Source: Pusillimonas sp.
GTDB lineage: Bacteria > Pseudomonadota > Gammaproteobacteria > Burkholderiales > Burkholderiaceae_B
Direction of reading: 5' to 3'
DNA: 64,000 nt
Assembly: GCF_029263785.1 (NCBI RefSeq)
Contig: NZ_JAJUFE010000010.1
Coordinates: 1-64,000, forward strand
The notes beneath the pieces were generated by a model. That model was not told the DNA's origin. It worked only from the letters and a program-made list of their open reading frames with translations, and searched no databases. Every line of letters begins with the position of its first letter. The stretch's first letter is position 1. Position numbers and translations under genes: made by a program. Positions 56,313 to 64,000 of the stretch are shown here, one piece after another.

Positions 56313-58379
56313 ATGTCATCCGATTACTCCAGCGTCACGCCCAGGCTGCTCAACCGAGAACTGTCTCTCTTGAAGTTCAACGAGAGGGTGCTGGCCATGG
56401 CCGAGTACCCGGACACGCCGTTGCTCGAAAGGCTCCGTTATCTGTGCATTGTCAGCTCCAACCTGGATGAGTTCTTCGAGATTCGCATATCGAGCCTGAA
56501 AGAGCAGCTTGCCCAGCACGCCAATATTCCCGCCGAAGACGGCTTTACTCCTGCCGAAGCCTTTGAGCAGGTGCAAGAGGCCACACATGCGCTGATAGAG
56601 CGTCAGCATTATCTTCTGAACGAAGAGGTGTTGCCGCTACTGGCGCTGGAAGGTATCGTTTTGCTCGATCCCGAAGATTGGGACGAGGCTCAGCTTGAGT
56701 GGGCCCGCTCTGTTTTTCGAAGCGAGGTCATTCCTATGCTGACTCCCATAGGTCTTGACCCGGCACACCCGTTTCCGCGGGTCTACAACAAAAGCCTGAA
56801 CTTCATGGTGGCTTTGGCGGGTGTCGATGCATTTGGCCGCCGGGCTTCCATTGCAGTCGTGCAGGCGCCTCGCGCCTTGCCCCGACTGATGCTGGTTCCC
56901 CCGGAGATATCCGGTGTAGAACACGGCTACATCATTCTTACTTCGTTGATCAGCCACTTCGTGGCAGAGCTGTTTCCGGGCCTGGAGGTCAAGGGTTGTT
57001 ATCAGTGGCGGGTCACGCGAAACAGTGATCTGTTTGTCGACGAAGAAGAAATCACAAACCTGCGCCTGGCCTTGCAGGGTGAGCTCTCCCAGCGGAACTT
57101 TGGCGCCGCGGTAAGGCTTGAGATCGATCACGAGATGCCGGCCCATCTTGAGCGATACCTGCAGAAGGAGTTCGCCCTGCAGCCGCACGACACCTATCGG
57201 GTCGATGGGCCCGTAAATCTTTCGCGGCTGATGCAGCTTTGTAATGCGGTCAACCGCCCGGATCTGTTGTTCCCCGATTATCGTCCGCAGGTGCCCGCAC
57301 CGTTCGACATGATCGGTGACGACCCTCAGGCCATGTTCGACGCCATCGCCGAGCGCGACCGGTTGTTGCATCACCCCTACCAGTCATTCGAGCCTGTCCT
57401 GGCGTTCCTGTCGGCAGCTTCAAAAGACCCGTCGGTTGTCGCCATCAAGCAGACCATTTACCGTACGGGAGAAGACTCCGAGCTGATGAGTCTTCTGTTG
57501 TCGGCGGCGCGGGCCGGCAAAGAGGTCACGGTCATCGTCGAGTTGATGGCTCGATTTGATGAGCAGACCAATATCGGTTGGGCAGCCAAGCTTGAAGAAG
57601 TCGGCGCGCATGTCAGTTACGGAGTGGTGGGTCATAAGACACATGCCAAGATGGCGCTGGTACTTCGGCGAGAGGGCGGGCGTATCCGACGCTACGGACA
57701 TCTGGGAACTGGAAACTACCATTCCCGCACCGCCCGGCAGTACACCGACTTCGGCCTGCTGACCGCCGACCCGGCGATCTGCGCCGATATGGACAAGGTC
57801 TTTTCCCTGTTGACGGGTCTGGGCGCGCGGCCGTCACTGAAAGCATTGCTGCAGGCCCCGTTTACCTTGCACGACACGATGGTCGAGCTGATACGCAATG
57901 AGGCACAGGCCGCGTCGGAGGGCAAGAAAGCACGCATCATGGCCAAGATGAACTCCCTGCTCGAGCCCATCATCATCGACGAACTGTACAAGGCAAGTCA
58001 GGCAGGGGTTCGAATCGACCTCATTGTTCGCGGCGCGTGTGCCCTGCGAGCAGGGGTGCCTGGCTTATCGGCAAACATACGTGTCCGGTCAATCGTGGGT
58101 CGCTTCCTGGAGCACTCCCGTGTCTTCTATTTTTATGCAGGCGGTGAGGAAAAGGTGTATTTGTCGTCGGCAGACTGGATGGACCGGAATTTCTTCCGCC
58201 GGGTCGAGCTGGGCTGTCCGGTCAAGGACCCGGCCTTGAAAAAACGTGTAATAAAAGAGGCTTTCATGTATGCGTTGCGGGATAATCAACTCGCTTGGCG
58301 TGCGTTGCCCAACGGTGATTACGTCAAGGTCAGGGCCAGAGGAAAGCCTTTCAACATCCAGAAGCAGCTTATGGAATGA
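56313..58379 (+). CDS. ppk: Polyphosphate kinase 1
   Basis: A 688-residue enzyme that reversibly makes long-chain polyphosphate from ATP, peripheral on the inner membrane in E. coli. Family marks are LLNRELSLLKFNERVLAMA and SSNLDEFFEIRISSL (N-terminal domain), and TIYRTGEDSELMSLLLSA. The active-site His region is VVGHKTHAKMALVLRR, followed by YGHLGTGNYHSRTARQYTDFG. The second phospholipase-D-like His is in VRGACALRAGVPGLSANI and FLEHSRVFYF. I chose ATG 56313 (MSSDYSSVTPRLLNR) with CAGGAG upstream. Pho-box control is predicted. Confidence 0.97.
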   Translation: MSSDYSSVTPRLLNRELSLLKFNERVLAMAEYPDTPLLERLRYLCIVSSNLDEFFEIRISSLKEQLAQHANIPAEDGFTPAEAFEQVQEATHALIERQHYLLNEEVLPLLALEGIVLLDPEDWDEAQLEWARSVFRSEVIPMLTPIGLDPAHPFPRVYNKSLNFMVALAGVDAFGRRASIAVVQAPRALPRLMLVPPEISGVEHGYIILTSLISHFVAELFPGLEVKGCYQWRVTRNSDLFVDEEEITNLRLALQGELSQRNFGAAVRLEIDHEMPAHLERYLQKEFALQPHDTYRVDGPVNLSRLMQLCNAVNRPDLLFPDYRPQVPAPFDMIGDDPQAMFDAIAERDRLLHHPYQSFEPVLAFLSAASKDPSVVAIKQTIYRTGEDSELMSLLLSAARAGKEVTVIVELMARFDEQTNIGWAAKLEEVGAHVSYGVVGHKTHAKMALVLRREGGRIRRYGHLGTGNYHSRTARQYTDFGLLTADPAICADMDKVFSLLTGLGARPSLKALLQAPFTLHDTMVELIRNEAQAASEGKKARIMAKMNSLLEPIIIDELYKASQAGVRIDLIVRGACALRAGVPGLSANIRVRSIVGRFLEHSRVFYFYAGGEEKVYLSSADWMDRNFFRRVELGCPVKDPALKKRVIKEAFMYALRDNQLAWRALPNGDYVKVRARGKPFNIQKQLME

Positions 58380-58401
58380 CTGCTGTTGGCGCCGGGCGAA
58401 T

Positions 58402-58435
58402 ATGTCATTAACCTGTAATATTGGTTAACTATCAT
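58402..58435 (+). promoter_or_regulatory. Pho box and -10 element of the pstSCAB promoter
   Basis: ATGTCAT (58402-58408), spacer TAAC, and CTGTAAT (58413-58419) form a two-heptamer Pho box. TATCAT (58430-58435) follows after exactly 10 nt as the -10, with the same geometry as at ppk. The pstS ATG is 57 nt downstream. Confidence 0.85.
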
Positions 58436-58491
58436 TCAGTCCGTACAGGTAATCGCCTGTTCATTTGACCAAAAATCAAGAGGATTGTTCG

Positions 58492-59535
58492 ATGTTCAAA
58501 CGCGTAATTTTGCAAGCCGCAGTCGGTATCGCCTTCGGCGCCGCCTCTCTGGCAGCCCAAGCCGTCGACATCACGGGTGCCGGCGCGTCGTTCCCTTACC
58601 CCATTTACGCAAAATGGGCGGCTCAATATCAGCAGGAAACTGGCAACCGGATCAACTATCAGTCGATCGGTTCGGGTGGTGGCCAGCAGCAGATTATCGC
58701 CAAGACAGTCGATTTCGGAGCGTCGGACGATCCGATGAAGGCAGAAGACCTTGAAAAGAACAATCTGCTGCAGTTTCCCGCCATCGTCGGCGGAACGGTA
58801 CCGGTCGTCAATATCGACGGTATCAAGCCAGGTGAGCTGAAACTCTCTGGCCCTATTGTGGCCGACATCTTCCTGGCCAAGATCAAAAAGTGGAACGATC
58901 CCGCCATTCAGGAAATCAACCCCGATCTCAAGCTTCCCAATGCTGACATTGTCGTGGTTCACCGTTCCGACGGTTCGGGCACAACCTTTGGCTGGACCAA
59001 CTACCTGTCCAAGGTTTCGCCTGCGTGGAAAGAAACTGTCGGTGAAGGCAAAGCCGTGAAGTGGCCTACCGGTCAGGGCGGCAAAGGCAACGAAGGAGTA
59101 GCCGCCTACGTTCGTCAATTGCGCAACTCGATCGGCTATGTCGAATATGCCTACGCCAAGCAGAATCAGCTGTCCTGGACTCAGCTTCAGAACCAGGAAG
59201 GCAAGTTTGTACAGCCTTCGCAAGAAGCGTTTGCTGCTGCTGCCGCCAATGCCGACTGGAAGGGTGCTCCCGGCATGGGCGTAGTCCTTACCAACGAGCC
59301 GGGCGCCGAATCGTGGCCCGTGACGGCTGCATCTTTTATTCTGATGCAGAAGGTTCAGGACAAGCCTGAAAACGGCAAAGAGGTACTATCCTTCTTTGAC
59401 TGGGCTTTCAAGAACGGGGCAGATATGGCTGTAGAGCTTGACTACGTGCCTCTTCCCGACACCGTAACTGATCAGATCCGCGCCGTGTGGGCTGAAGAGA
59501 TCAAGGCGGCCGACGGTTCTGCCGTGTGGAAGTAA
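58492..59535 (+). CDS. pstS: Phosphate ABC transporter substrate-binding protein PstS
   Basis: A 347-residue periplasmic phosphate-binding protein. A Sec signal peptide (MFKRVILQAAVGIAFGAASL..., about residues 1-24, cleaved after AQA) precedes the mature start VDITGAGASFPYPIYAKWA. Ligand residues are in GAGASFPYP, DFGASDDPM and HRSDGSGTTFGWTNYLS, the phosphate loop. The later conserved GNEGVAAYVRQLRNSIGYVEY is present. I chose ATG 58492 with AAGAGGA about 9 nt upstream. It follows ppk by 112 bp with its own Pho promoter. Confidence 0.97.
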   Translation: MFKRVILQAAVGIAFGAASLAAQAVDITGAGASFPYPIYAKWAAQYQQETGNRINYQSIGSGGGQQQIIAKTVDFGASDDPMKAEDLEKNNLLQFPAIVGGTVPVVNIDGIKPGELKLSGPIVADIFLAKIKKWNDPAIQEINPDLKLPNADIVVVHRSDGSGTTFGWTNYLSKVSPAWKETVGEGKAVKWPTGQGGKGNEGVAAYVRQLRNSIGYVEYAYAKQNQLSWTQLQNQEGKFVQPSQEAFAAAAANADWKGAPGMGVVLTNEPGAESWPVTAASFILMQKVQDKPENGKEVLSFFDWAFKNGADMAVELDYVPLPDTVTDQIRAVWAEEIKAADGSAVWK

Positions 59536-59549
59536 TCTAGTTACAATCC

Positions 59550-59607
59550 GGGTCCTGGTTAACCTGGACCCTGGCAAAGACGATGCCGTGAACATGGCAT
59601 CGTCTTT
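59550..59607 (+). other. Two hairpins between pstS and pstC, attenuator-like
   Basis: GGGTCC (59550-59555) pairs with GGACCC (59566-59571), extended by GG/CC across one mismatch. A 12-bp perfect stem AAAGACGATGCC/GGCATCGTCTTT (59576-59587 with 59596-59607) follows, with an 8-nt loop and a weak T-rich tail. Such structures after pstS usually lower pstCAB expression relative to the abundant binding protein and protect the pstS mRNA 3' end. pstC begins 115 nt after the second stem. Confidence 0.75.
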
Positions 59608-59722
59608 GTTGTGTAAAAATTACGTACTTGGCCGCGCACTCACGAACACTTTTACAGCTTGCAGCTGACCGGCTTGATCTGCCCAGGTGCAGGTCGAAAA
59701 TGATCCACCCGTACGAGCACTC

Positions 59723-60661
59723 ATGAAGAAACAGCAATCCGCCCTGATGGACGTCTTATTCAAGAATATGACGCGGACATTCGCCTTTCTGGTGTTCGTC
59801 CTGCTTGCCGCGATCATGGGCTCGTTGATTTATGGCAGCCGTGAGTCCATCGCCGAGTTCGGGATTTCTTTTCTGTGGACCAATGACTGGAACCCGGTAA
59901 CCCATAGTTATGGGGCCTTGGTGCCCATCGTCGGCACCTTGTTGTCTTCGTTGATCGCGCTGGTCATTGCCGTACCGGTTTCGTTCGGCATTGCGATGTT
60001 CCTGACCGAGCTGTCTCCTACCTGGCTGCGCCGTCCGCTGGGAACAGCCATTGAGATGCTCGCAGCAATCCCCTCCATTATCTACGGCATGTGGGGCCTG
60101 TTTGTATTTGTGCCCCTGTTTCAGCAGTATGTACAGCCAGGCCTGATCGCCCTGTTTTCGGGGGTTCCTGTTCTAAGCCAGGTCTTTTCCGGCCCGCCGT
60201 TCGGCATCGGCATCTTTACCGCGGGGCTGATCCTGTCGATCATGATCATTCCGTTCATCGCAGCCGTCATGCGCGATGTCTTCGAGATCGTGCCACCGCT
60301 GCTTAAAGAATCGGCCTATGGGCTGGGAGGCACTACCTGGGAAGTGGTATGGAAGGTGGTGTTGCCGTACACCAAGCATGGGGTCATCGGTGGCATCATG
60401 CTTGGGCTGGGCCGGGCACTAGGCGAGACCATGGCCGTTACCTTTGTGATCGGAAACGCCTTCAATCTGCCGTCGTCGATATTTTCGCCGTCAAATTCAA
60501 TCGCGTCAGCATTGGCCAACGAGTTCAACGAAGCCGGAGGCATGCAGAAATCGGCGTTGCTCGAGCTGGGACTGATCCTGTTCCTTATTACTACAGTCGT
60601 ACTGGCTTTTTCGAAGGTGCTGTTGCTGCGCCTGTCCAAGAACGAAGGCACCTCACGGTAA
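59723..60661 (+). CDS. pstC: Phosphate ABC transporter permease PstC
   Basis: A 312-residue inner-membrane permease with six predicted transmembrane helices. It contains [40 protein letters not shown] and the coupling-loop region [20 protein letters not shown], then [18 protein letters not shown], all diagnostic of PstC. I chose ATG 59723 ([13 protein letters not shown]). A GTG at 59687 would add 12 hydrophilic residues. pstA begins 7 nt after the stop. Confidence 0.96.
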   Translation: MKKQQSALMDVLFKNMTRTFAFLVFVLLAAIMGSLIYGSRESIAEFGISFLWTNDWNPVTHSYGALVPIVGTLLSSLIALVIAVPVSFGIAMFLTELSPTWLRRPLGTAIEMLAAIPSIIYGMWGLFVFVPLFQQYVQPGLIALFSGVPVLSQVFSGPPFGIGIFTAGLILSIMIIPFIAAVMRDVFEIVPPLLKESAYGLGGTTWEVVWKVVLPYTKHGVIGGIMLGLGRALGETMAVTFVIGNAFNLPSSIFSPSNSIASALANEFNEAGGMQKSALLELGLILFLITTVVLAFSKVLLLRLSKNEGTSR

Positions 60662-60668
60662 TCGCATC

Positions 60669-61529
60669 ATGTTCAATCCCGATTCCATCGTTTCGCTCGA
60701 CAACAAGGTCTACAAAAAGCGTCAGCGCGTCAACCGCCTGATGCTGACCCTGTCGTTTGCCGCCGTAGCGTTCGGTCTGTTCTGGCTGTTCTGGATAATC
60801 CTGACTCTTCTGCTCAAGGGGGGCTCATCGCTTTCCCTGGCTCTGTTTACACAAACCACGCCGCCACCCGGCGAGATGGGTGGCCTGCTCAATGCCATCG
60901 TGGGCAGTGTGATGATGGCCGCAGTAGCAACACTGATTGGTACGCCGATAGGCATATTTGCCGGCACCTATCTGGCTGAATATGGTCAACGAGGCTGGCT
61001 TGCGCCTGCTACCCGTTTTTTGAACGACGTATTGTTGTCGGCTCCGTCCATCGTCATTGGTCTGTTTATCTATGCGGTGTACGTGGCGCAAGTCGGACAT
61101 TACTCGGGCTGGGCGGGTGCCTTTGCACTGGCCATTCTGGTAATTCCGGTGGTAGTGCGTTCCACCGACAACATGCTTTCGCTCGTGCCCAATAGCCTGC
61201 GAGAAGCGGCTGCAGCCCTGGGGTGCCCGCAATGGCGGATCATCAGTTTCATCTGTTATCGGGCAGCGATTTCGGGCATTATCACCGGCGTTCTGCTGGC
61301 CGTCGCGCGCATTTCGGGCGAAACCGCACCACTATTATTTACGGCGCTCAACAATCAGTTCATGTCGTGGAACATGAGCGCGCCGATTGCCAACCTGCCT
61401 GTGGTTATTTTCCAGTACGCCGCCAGCCCGTTCTCGGACTGGAACGATCTGGCCTGGGCCGGCGCCGTACTTATCACCTTGCTCGTGCTTGGCATCAACA
61501 TCCTCGCACGTTCACTTTTTCGCAAGTAA
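60669..61529 (+). CDS. pstA: Phosphate ABC transporter permease PstA
   Basis: A 286-residue inner-membrane permease, partner of PstC. Features are [53 protein letters not shown], the coupling loop [19 protein letters not shown], and [18 protein letters not shown], characteristic of PstA. It is preceded by a 7-nt gap and followed 40 nt later by pstB. Confidence 0.96.
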   Translation: MFNPDSIVSLDNKVYKKRQRVNRLMLTLSFAAVAFGLFWLFWIILTLLLKGGSSLSLALFTQTTPPPGEMGGLLNAIVGSVMMAAVATLIGTPIGIFAGTYLAEYGQRGWLAPATRFLNDVLLSAPSIVIGLFIYAVYVAQVGHYSGWAGAFALAILVIPVVVRSTDNMLSLVPNSLREAAAALGCPQWRIISFICYRAAISGIITGVLLAVARISGETAPLLFTALNNQFMSWNMSAPIANLPVVIFQYAASPFSDWNDLAWAGAVLITLLVLGINILARSLFRK

Positions 61530-61569
61530 ATGAATAACGGCTGGCGTATGCGCCTGCCGGGAACCCATC

Positions 61570-62343
61570 ATGAACACAGCTCAAACCGAACGCGTCAAGC
61601 TCGAAGTCAAGAACCTGAACTTTTACTACGGAAAATTTCAGGCCATTCATAACGTCAGCATGTCCATTCGCGAAAACAAGGTAACGGCCTTCATCGGGCC
61701 GTCGGGCTGCGGTAAGTCGACACTGCTGCGTACGTTCAACCGCATGTACGAACTGTACCCCGGCCAGCGGGCCGAAGGGGAGATCAATCTGGATGGCGAA
61801 AACCTGCTTACATCCAAGATGGATATTTCGCTGATTCGTGCCAAAGTGGGGATGGTTTTTCAAAAGCCTACCCCATTTCCCATGAGTATCTACGACAACA
61901 TTGCCTTTGGTGTTCGCTTGTTCGAGAAGCTCAGCAAAGGCGAGATGGACGAACGGGTCGAGTGGGCCCTGACCAAGGCCGCGCTATGGAATGAGGTCAA
62001 GGACAAGCTCGGACAAAGTGGAAACGGCTTGTCAGGGGGGCAGCAGCAACGTCTTTGCATTGCGCGTGGCGTTGCCATCAAGCCCGAAGTGCTTTTGCTG
62101 GATGAGCCGTGCTCGGCACTGGACCCGATCTCGACGGCCAAGATCGAAGAGCTCATCACCGAACTCAAGTCGGACTACACCGTGGTGATCGTTACGCACA
62201 ATATGCAGCAGGCCGCGCGTTGCTCCGATTACACCGCCTATATGTACCTGGGTGAGCTCATTGAATTTGGCGAGACCGACAGTATCTTCGTGAAACCGGC
62301 GCGCAAGGAAACCGAAGACTATATTACCGGCCGATTCGGTTGA
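61570..62343 (+). CDS. pstB: Phosphate ABC transporter ATP-binding protein PstB
   Basis: A 257-residue ABC ATPase energising phosphate import. It shows [19 protein letters not shown], Walker [21 protein letters not shown]-loop [18 protein letters not shown], signature [17 protein letters not shown], Walker [21 protein letters not shown] and switch [20 protein letters not shown], all PstB-specific in wording. It ends the pst operon. phoU, which usually follows pstB, is not here; a tRNA-Pro gene comes 68 bp later. Confidence 0.97.
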   Translation: MNTAQTERVKLEVKNLNFYYGKFQAIHNVSMSIRENKVTAFIGPSGCGKSTLLRTFNRMYELYPGQRAEGEINLDGENLLTSKMDISLIRAKVGMVFQKPTPFPMSIYDNIAFGVRLFEKLSKGEMDERVEWALTKAALWNEVKDKLGQSGNGLSGGQQQRLCIARGVAIKPEVLLLDEPCSALDPISTAKIEELITELKSDYTVVIVTHNMQQAARCSDYTAYMYLGELIEFGETDSIFVKPARKETEDYITGRFG

Positions 62344-62370
62344 TGGTCCGAGCTTGATATTTGCTGCTAA

Positions 62371-62399
62371 TTTCAAGTCTTTCCAGTTCGTGCTAGAAT
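62371..62399 (+). promoter_or_regulatory. Predicted tRNA-Pro promoter
   Basis: TTTCAA (62371-62376), a 17-nt spacer and TAGAAT (62394-62399) lie 12 nt before the mature tRNA. The -10 is good and the -35 weak. Confidence 0.5.
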
Positions 62400-62411
62400 A
62401 GCTGTCTTTGT

Positions 62412-62488
<77 letters not shown>

Positions 62489-62496
62489 CAGTTTTT

Positions 62497-62535
62497 AAAA
62501 CGGCTTTGCAAGTTTCTTGCAAAGCCGTTTTTGCG
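62497..62535 (+). terminator. Strong terminator after tRNA-Pro
   Basis: A 16-bp perfect stem (AAAACGGCTTTGCAAG at 62497-62512 with CTTGCAAAGCCGTTTT at 62516-62531) and a TTT loop, running into a T-rich tail. It closes the tRNA-Pro transcript. Confidence 0.93.
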
Positions 62536-62862
62536 TTTTTAGACCGCAAAGCCAAGAAATTACTTACTAAAAAGTTAATGGTCTTTGTACTTTGAGTTGG
62601 TTAATGAGAGCTTGTACGTGCAAATCTAGTTAATGGGAGGCGCGTCTAAACCATTGTTACTACAGCTTTGTCTCTTTTTTGATACTAGCCGGATTATCGC
62701 GCACACATTCTAGCTGGGGTAACTACCTAGAAGCTTTAGCCGTAGCTTTTAAATACTATTGACCACATCCGAAGGTTCCGTAATTAGAAGCAAAGTTAAA
62801 TAAAAAGCGAGTTCGGCGGGCGCGCAGGCTCGCCGTTCCGGACAACCCCAAGGAGACAAATC
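62536..62862. other. AT-rich gene-free stretch after tRNA-Pro
   Basis: This 327-bp stretch has no open frame that I can support and is visibly richer in A and T than the rest of the window until about 62810. TTAATG recurs within it at 62574, 62601 and 62631 in variants of GTTAATGG/GTTAATGAG. The last 50 bp (GGCGGGCGCGCAGGCTCGCCG) return to normal GC content and carry a hairpin (GGCGGGC...GCTCGCC). They end in AAGGAGACA, the ribosome site of the next gene. Confidence 0.6.
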
Positions 62863-63870
62863 ATGCGTATCCGTCGCTATTTTCTATCAGCACTGATGGC
62901 AGTTTGCGCCAGCACTGCATCTGCCAACACCGACGTCAAGTTCGCCCTTGACTGGCGTTTTGAAGGGCCGGCCGCTCCGTATCTGGTGGCGCTGGACAAA
63001 GGCTATTACAAGGACGAGGGTCTGAACGTAACCATTGATCCGGGTGCCAGTTCCGTTGAACCCATCAACCGGGTTGCCACAGCCACCTATCACATCGGCT
63101 TTGCCGACATCAACTCGCTGATCAAGTTCCGCGATAATCCACAGAATCCGCCGGTAAAAGCGGTAATGATGGTGTACGACACGCCCGCGTTTTCCATTGT
63201 CACACTCAAGGACAAGGGCATCACCAAGCCCAAGGACCTCGAGGGCAAGATCCTGGGCGCGCCTGCTCCAGATGGCGCCTACGCGCAATGGCCGATCTTT
63301 GTTGCAGCCAACGATATCGACGCCTCAAAGGTGCGTATCGAGAACATCGGGTTTCCGGTTCGTGAGCCCATGCTGGCACAGGGAAGGGTAGACGCGATTA
63401 CAGGCTTCTGGTTCTCGTCGTTCATGAATCTCAAGGCCAACGGTGTCAAGGACGAAGACATCGTCGTCATGCTGCTTGGCGATTACGGTGTCGATTTGTA
63501 TGGCAATGCCATCATGGTCAACCCCGACTTCATGAAAAACAATCCCGAGGCTGTAAAGGGCTTTGTTCGTGCCACCATCAAGGGAATTCAGGACACCATC
63601 AAAGACCCGGAAGCCGCAATCGATCACCTCATGAAGCGCAATGCCATTGCCAACCGCGATGTCGAGTTGCAGCGTCTGAAACTTTCACTCGAGCGGAACT
63701 TCGTCAACGACGCGGTGCGCAAGAACGGCCTGGGCGATGTCGACATGCAGCGCCTTGACAAGGCAATTGATCAGATTGGTCTGACCTTTGACTATACAAA
63801 CAAGCCTAAAGCACAGGACATCTTTACGTCCGAATTCCTGCCCCCTCGTGAGCAGCGCCTGGTTGACTGA
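62863..63870 (+). CDS. ABC transporter substrate-binding protein, NMT1/THI5-SsuA-like
   Basis: A 335-residue periplasmic binding protein. A Sec signal peptide (about residues 1-21, cleaved after ASA) is followed by VKFALDWRFEGPAAPYLVAL and DKGYYKDEGLNVTID, the N-terminal signature of the NMT1/THI5 and SsuA/TauA family. Later elements are ADINSLIKFRD and PKDLEGKILGAPAPDGAYAQ. Members bind pyrimidine precursors of thiamine, sulfonates, nitrate/cyanate or riboflavin, so the ligand is not assigned. The ATG has AAGGAGA 7 nt upstream. An ATPase gene starts 14 nt after the stop. Confidence 0.88.
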   Translation: MRIRRYFLSALMAVCASTASANTDVKFALDWRFEGPAAPYLVALDKGYYKDEGLNVTIDPGASSVEPINRVATATYHIGFADINSLIKFRDNPQNPPVKAVMMVYDTPAFSIVTLKDKGITKPKDLEGKILGAPAPDGAYAQWPIFVAANDIDASKVRIENIGFPVREPMLAQGRVDAITGFWFSSFMNLKANGVKDEDIVVMLLGDYGVDLYGNAIMVNPDFMKNNPEAVKGFVRATIKGIQDTIKDPEAAIDHLMKRNAIANRDVELQRLKLSLERNFVNDAVRKNGLGDVDMQRLDKAIDQIGLTFDYTNKPKAQDIFTSEFLPPREQRLVD

Positions 63871-63884
63871 AGGAGACAGCACGC

Positions 63885-64000
63885 ATGACCGAAACTCTGG
63901 TCGAACTTGACAACATCTCGATGGCGTACGGTGCCGGCGATACGGCGGTCCGAGCCATCGAAGATGTCACCTTAACCATCAGGAAGGGCGAATTCATTGC
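63885..64000 (+). CDS. ABC transporter ATP-binding protein, N-terminal fragment (runs off window)
   Basis: Only the first 38 codons are present (MTETLVELDNISMAYGAGDT, then a segment ending IRKGEFI). This is the beta-strand region that precedes the Walker A loop in SsuB/TauB/NrtD-type ATPases. AAGGAGA lies 9 nt before the ATG. With the binding protein upstream it forms an importer whose permease is expected beyond the window. Confidence 0.88.
   Translation, partial: MTETLVELDNISMAYGAGDTAVRAIEDVTLTIRKGEFI

Overview
The window is a contiguous piece of a betaproteobacterial chromosome. The gene content and order (lptD-surA-rsmA, glyQS-gmhB-plsC, hda-HAD-pcnB-folK, rlmE-ftsH-folP-glmM, addAB-like pair-ffs-dnaX-ybaB-recR) and the protein sequences fit the family Alcaligenaceae (Bordetella/Pusillimonas relatives). 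This is inference from recognised protein families; no database was searched. Almost all of it is core genome, densely packed, with many ATGA/GTGA stop-start overlaps.

Layout. 1-2818: outer-membrane biogenesis (end of lptD, surA) and rsmA. 2815-9069: a nucleoside-recognition membrane protein, a FadE-like acyl-CoA dehydrogenase, the modABC molybdate transporter and gloA. 9081-14248 (minus): an operon glyQ-glyS-gmhB-plsC-YgjP-like peptidase-gloA. 14457-16781: an enoyl-CoA hydratase and class I fumarase, closed by a terminator. 16964-20305 (minus): hda, a HAD phosphatase, pcnB, folK. 20383-21432: purM. 21515-26926 (minus): tsaE, amiC, an ExoD-like protein, mutL, miaA. 27169-29137: tRNA-Arg(CCT), a second enoyl-CoA hydratase and an SDR dehydrogenase. 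29234-30636 (minus): ybaK and xerD. 30725-40133: an AddB/AddA-like recombination pair, 4.5S RNA, dnaX, ybaB, recR. 40177-48031: tal, carAB, a uracil-type NCS2 permease and greA with a structured leader. 48338-53746: yhbY, rlmE, ftsH, folP, glmM. 53812-62343: an OlsB-like GNAT acyltransferase, ppx, ppk and pstSCAB. 62412-64000: tRNA-Pro(TGG), an AT-rich gene-free stretch, and the start of an NMT1/SsuA-type ABC importer that runs off the window.

The genes mostly serve housekeeping: translation (glyQS, tRNAs, tsaE, miaA, rsmA, rlmE, yhbY), replication and repair (dnaX, recR, mutL, hda, xerD, addAB-like), nucleotide supply (purM, carAB, permease), envelope and cell wall (lptD, surA, gmhB, plsC, amiC, glmM) and phosphate physiology. 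The phosphate block is the best case of genes working together. ppk and pstS each carry a recognisable Pho box followed, exactly 10 nt later, by a -10-like hexamer, while phoU and phoBR are absent from the expected place after pstB.

I saw no CRISPR array, intact insertion sequence, prophage, toxin-antitoxin pair or obvious new defence system. The observations most worth follow-up are the greA leader with competing RNA pairings, the 18-bp tandem repeat inside dnaX, the paired Pho promoters, the near-identical 20-nt elements around tRNA-Arg, and the AT-rich segment after tRNA-Pro.
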